From contig NZ_QOIL01000008.1 in NCBI RefSeq assembly GCF_003323745.1, forward strand, positions 1-64,000: a stretch of 64,000 nucleotides of DNA, in the 5' to 3' direction. The DNA comes from Sphaerisporangium album (GTDB lineage Bacteria > Actinomycetota > Actinomycetes > Streptosporangiales > Streptosporangiaceae). Positions 61,650 to 64,000 of the stretch are shown here, one piece after another. The position numbers and the translations under genes are program-made. The notes under the pieces were generated by a model. That model was not told the origin of the DNA, ran no database searches, and was given only the letters and a program-made list of their open reading frames with translations. The number at the start of each line of letters is the position of its first letter. The stretch's first letter is position 1.

Positions 61650-61845
61650 TGCCCAAGGCGCGGCCATGAACAGAGTTCGGGGCGCGGCGGTGTTTCCGAA
61701 GCTGTTGCGGGCAAGGGTGAGGAACGACCCCTTGCCCGCAACAGCGGAAGAACGCCGACTCCAAGGCGCCCCGAACCCGCCGAGCCGGAGGCTCGGCCAT
61801 AGACACGGCCCCGAACCGCCGAGCGGAGCGAGGTTATAGGCACGG
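61650..61845. repeat. Compound element: hairpin plus three copies of a CCCCGAAC...CACGG unit
   Basis: A perfect 17-bp stem (61701-61717 with 61729-61745, 11-nt loop) is enclosed by an outer 11-bp stem (GTTCGGGGCGC 61675-61685 with GCGCCCCGAAC 61766-61776). A unit starting CCCCGAAC and ending CACGG occurs at 61769-61808 and 61809-61845 in direct order and about 61650-61682 inverted. It resembles REP/MITE-like or structured non-coding DNA. Copies elsewhere could not be checked. Confidence 0.6.
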
Positions 61846-61880
61846 GTTACCCGCCCCACACGGGTCACCCGTTCGAAACG

Positions 61881-63308
61881 CTACCGCGGACCCAGCTTCT
61901 CCACGATGAGCCGGTAGAGCTGGCGCGGACGCCCCGGCTGCGGTGTTCGATTCGGCGGTAGCGGCCACGCGAGTCCCTCGTCAACCAGCGTGCGCAGCAG
62001 TCGCCGGGCCGTGCGGGGAGTCACTCCGAGCATGCGCCCGGCGCTCTCCGCGTCCACGATCGTGTCGCCGCCCTCAAGCTTGGCGGCCAGCCGTGCGAGC
62101 ACCTCCACGCCCTTCGGCCTGCCCTGGCCGGGTGCCTGAGGAGGCATCCGGGGAGCGGGCACCAGCGTGCGGCCCTCCCTGTCCACCGCGAAGCCCTGAG
62201 GCTGCTTCCCCGCCTGTGTACGGGCCAGGGCGGCCCTCGCGTGGGTCTCCGCGTCGTGGGTGGTACGGCCCATGCCCACGCCCACCTCGACCGCCAGGCC
62301 GAGCTCGTCGCGGATGCGCGCGGCGAAGGGCAGAATGCGGAAGCCGTCGGTGGCGGCGGCCATGGAGCCGCGCGTCGCCGTGACCAGGTAGCTGTGATCG
62401 TCGATTGCCCATACGGCGGCGTTCATCCTGTTGGCCTCCTGCACCAGAAGCCGGTGCAGGGAGAGCCTCAGCTCGTCACGCCAGTACCTGGGTGCGGCCC
62501 GCCGTACGGGCTCGCGTAACGTCGGCACCTCGATCAGCACGACCGTGAGCTGGGATTCCTCCAGCCTGTGGTGCGCGCCGAGCAGCGCCGCGGTGTGCAG
62601 CGCCGAGCGGATCGCCGCCGAGGTCGGCCGCACGCGTACCGTCGGCACGCCCGCCGCCGTCAGCCGGTCGGCCACCGCGGGCAGGCACGTGAGCGCCCCA
62701 GTGGTGCTCCCCTGCCTGATCAGGCGCTCGTGGTAGGCCGCGACCGTTCCCGTCGCCCCGGGCTCCTCCCGGGTCTGCACGCCCGCCGTCGGCAGGCCGA
62801 GGTCGGCGTACGCCTCCTCGACGTCCGACCGGCTGAGCAGGTCGACGCTTATCCTGCGCGGGTCGATGCGTTCGTCCAGCGCCGCCCGCGCGAGCGCCGC
62901 CGTGAGCGCCGGGCCGCCCAGTTGCACGTACGTCGCGGGGATCGTCAGGACCCCCGAACGCCTCGCCAGCTCGTACGGCACCGGGCTCGCGAACAAGCAC
63001 GCGTCCACCCCCGGCCCGAGCCGGACCACCTTGTCCGCGGCCTCCTGTTCGTCTCGGTACGCCGCGGCGACGAGCCGGCTGGGAACCGGTGCCGCCGCAT
63101 GACCCATCAACATCACTCGCTCGACCAGATCGTGGGGTCCCACCACCCCGATCGTGAGGTCCGGGGCCGACGCGCCCACGCGCGACCCCCGAGGAGTTTC
63201 TTCGGCCCTCTCGACCAATGTTCGTCCCATCCCGCCATACCTCTGCTCGAGGCCACCCCGCCGCACGGTGGCGTGAACCGACGTTCCGGTCCCGTTCGCG
63301 TTCGGCAT
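61881..63308 (-). CDS. Large HTH regulator with GGDEF-like fold domain
   Basis: The ATG at 63308 has GGAGG 6 nt upstream; 475 aa. The N-terminal 230 residues include TIGVVGPHDLVERVMLMGHA and a periplasmic-binding-like alternation of strands and helices. The central part (QLTVVLIEVPTLREPVRRAA, AVWAIDDHSYLVTATRGSMA, LGLAVEVGVGMGRTTHDAET) resembles the GGDEF-like domain of PucR/CdaR-type regulators but lacks a catalytic GGDEF motif. The C-terminus has a winged helix (AESAGRMLGVTPRTARRLLR, TLVDEGLAWPLPPN). It is probably a transcription factor sensing a small molecule. It is next to murA and downstream of the compound repeat. Family not firmly known. Confidence 0.65.
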   Translation of the reverse strand: MPNANGTGTSVHATVRRGGLEQRYGGMGRTLVERAEETPRGSRVGASAPDLTIGVVGPHDLVERVMLMGHAAAPVPSRLVAAAYRDEQEAADKVVRLGPGVDACLFASPVPYELARRSGVLTIPATYVQLGGPALTAALARAALDERIDPRRISVDLLSRSDVEEAYADLGLPTAGVQTREEPGATGTVAAYHERLIRQGSTTGALTCLPAVADRLTAAGVPTVRVRPTSAAIRSALHTAALLGAHHRLEESQLTVVLIEVPTLREPVRRAAPRYWRDELRLSLHRLLVQEANRMNAAVWAIDDHSYLVTATRGSMAAATDGFRILPFAARIRDELGLAVEVGVGMGRTTHDAETHARAALARTQAGKQPQGFAVDREGRTLVPAPRMPPQAPGQGRPKGVEVLARLAAKLEGGDTIVDAESAGRMLGVTPRTARRLLRTLVDEGLAWPLPPNRTPQPGRPRQLYRLIVEKLGPR

Positions 63309-63548
63309 GGCGACCTCCAATCCACTGGTCGATTCCGCCGCGCGGGGGCCGCCGGGCGGGCCGCCATCAGGCGATCCAGGGCGTTCCCGGCGCGGGTTCT
63401 TCTCCCATCCGGTCTAGTCCTCTTTGGAACGATCGCTCGCCAAGGCACTAATGTCACGCCCGGATTTGCCGGAATGCGACCCAGCCATGCCGACAAGGTA
63501 TGGATGAGATGGTCATAAGAACAGGTCAGAGGCGGTTTACGGGCTCAG
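63309..63548. other. 240-bp spacer upstream of the regulator, downstream of murA
   Basis: Promoter region for the large HTH regulator. No hairpin with a U-tract was noticed behind murA. A low-GC patch lies at about 63410-63560. Confidence 0.4.
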
Positions 63549-64000
63549 TCACGAGCTAGAGGAAATTTCTCTTACCACATCTCCACCCAGGGCCTTCATA
63601 CGCGCCGCGAGGTCGTGGTGGCCCCGGTCGATGAGATATCCAGGGGAGACGACGGTCTCGCCGGACGCCGCGAGACCGGCGAGCACGAGCGCGATTCCGG
63701 AACGCAGATCGTGCGCGGTCACATCTGTTCCGGTCAGTGCCGTGGGGCCGTGGACGACCGCCCGGCTTCCGTCGATCTCGATGCGCGCCCCCATCTTGTT
63801 GAGCTCGCCCGCGAGCGCGAACCGCCCGTCGAAGATTCGCTCGTGGATGTAGCTCGCGCCGTCGGCCAGCGAGGCCACCGTCATGATGGGCGACTGCAGG
63901 TCGGTCGCGAAGCCGGGGTAGGTGTCGGTGATCACGTTGATCGGCCGCAGCGGACGGTCGCGCCGCACGTGGAGCACCGCGCCGTCGGTCGCGAACTCGA
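63549..64000 (-). CDS. murA: UDP-N-acetylglucosamine 1-carboxyvinyltransferase, C-terminal part
   Basis: The last 150 codons of murA; the 5' part lies beyond the right edge. The sequence IDTYPGF-like VITDTYPGFATDLQSPIMTV, SYIHERIFDGRFALAGELNK, MGARIEIDGSRAVVHG, LRSGIALVLAGLAASGETVV and YLIDRGHHDLAARMKALGG is diagnostic. The enzyme transfers enolpyruvate from PEP to UDP-GlcNAc, the first committed step of peptidoglycan synthesis. The catalytic Cys loop is outside the window. Confidence 0.95.
   Translation of the reverse strand, partial: EFATDGAVLHVRRDRPLRPINVITDTYPGFATDLQSPIMTVASLADGASYIHERIFDGRFALAGELNKMGARIEIDGSRAVVHGPTALTGTDVTAHDLRSGIALVLAGLAASGETVVSPGYLIDRGHHDLAARMKALGGDVVREISSSS

Larger units (their letters stand above)
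61288..61880. other. 593-bp intergenic region with DnaA-box-like cluster and compound repeat
   Basis: No gene is supported. The left half (61374-61552) holds five sites of the actinobacterial DnaA-box form; the right half (61650-61845) contains a compound inverted and direct repeat. Open frames crossing it on both strands follow the palindromes and lack ribosome sites. Confidence 0.6.

Noticed and set aside
61701..61745. Reading the perfect 17-bp stem as an ordinary terminator
   Set aside because: It has no U-tract on either strand, lies about 410 bp from the nearest 5' end and about 135 bp past the regulator stop, and is enclosed in a larger repeat.
61640..61870. Several small open frames on both strands in the compound repeat
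   Set aside because: Their sequences follow the palindromes and would encode Arg/Pro-rich peptides with no ribosome site.
1..64000. tRNA, rRNA, CRISPR array or transposase
   Set aside because: No T-loop with acceptor stem, no conserved rRNA blocks, no regularly spaced repeats and no transposase or integrase motif were found on reading both strands.

Overview
The window is about 72% GC, with strong G/C third-position bias, frequent GTG starts and purine-rich ribosome binding sites. Two conservon (cvn) loci, DUF397 and DUF5753 proteins, a formate dehydrogenase of actinomycete type and a xylA-xylB locus of Streptomyces type point to a filamentous actinomycete, most likely Streptosporangiales (Actinomadura/Nonomuraea-like) or a relative. 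Genus is inference. No rRNA, tRNA, CRISPR array, transposase or phage gene was seen.

Layout. 1-8.2 kb: the start of a Tat-exported GH71/99-like glycosidase behind a LacI-type palindrome; a membrane-anchored HTH protein; an ArsR regulator divergent from an MFS exporter with paired operators; a STAS anti-anti-sigma protein; a VOC protein behind a MarR-type double palindrome; and a ROK repressor divergent from xylA-xylB across a clear inverted repeat. 8.2-21.4 kb: a DUF998 membrane protein, then a conservon lacking its GTPase (9.1-12.3 kb, plus strand), a Tat-exported metallophosphoesterase-LamG protein, a lower-GC patch with a HicB-like protein, a DUF5753 remnant and two DUF397 genes, a secreted DUF3103-like protein, and a complete four-gene conservon (17.4-21.4 kb, minus strand).

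21.5-31.1 kb: short-chain dehydrogenase, membrane acyltransferase, Tat-exported flavin amine oxidase, an NfeD-like/flotillin pair, and a MocR regulator divergent from an AhpD-like/PEP-mutase-like pair. 31.2-36.3 kb: a three-subunit formate dehydrogenase (catalytic Cys instead of Sec, ferredoxin-type beta, NrfD-type membrane gamma). 36.3-47.4 kb: two 14-helix drug exporters, a methyltransferase, two small secreted proteins flanking a hairpin-rich spacer, a DUF5996 protein, an M48 protease, a decayed stretch (43.2-44.0 kb) and an AlbA/Schlafen-type protein of lower GC.

47.6-58.4 kb: a GH19 chitinase, then a surface-glycan block: a bimodular glycosyltransferase and wecB on the minus strand, divergent from GT4, a UDP-sugar dehydrogenase (wecC/wbpA type), a second GT4 and a membrane-anchored DUF4434 protein. 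WecB and the dehydrogenase together suggest UDP-ManNAcA supply for an envelope polysaccharide. 58.4-64 kb: an NrtR-like Nudix regulator, hisC-type aminotransferase, EamA transporter, a 593-bp spacer with five DnaA-box-like sites and a compound inverted/direct repeat, a large HTH regulator, and the 3' part of murA.

The observations most worth following are the DnaA-box cluster with the neighbouring compound repeat (61.4-61.85 kb), the GTPase-less conservon, the HicB-like/DUF397 patch, and the structured spacer at 40.03-40.10 kb.
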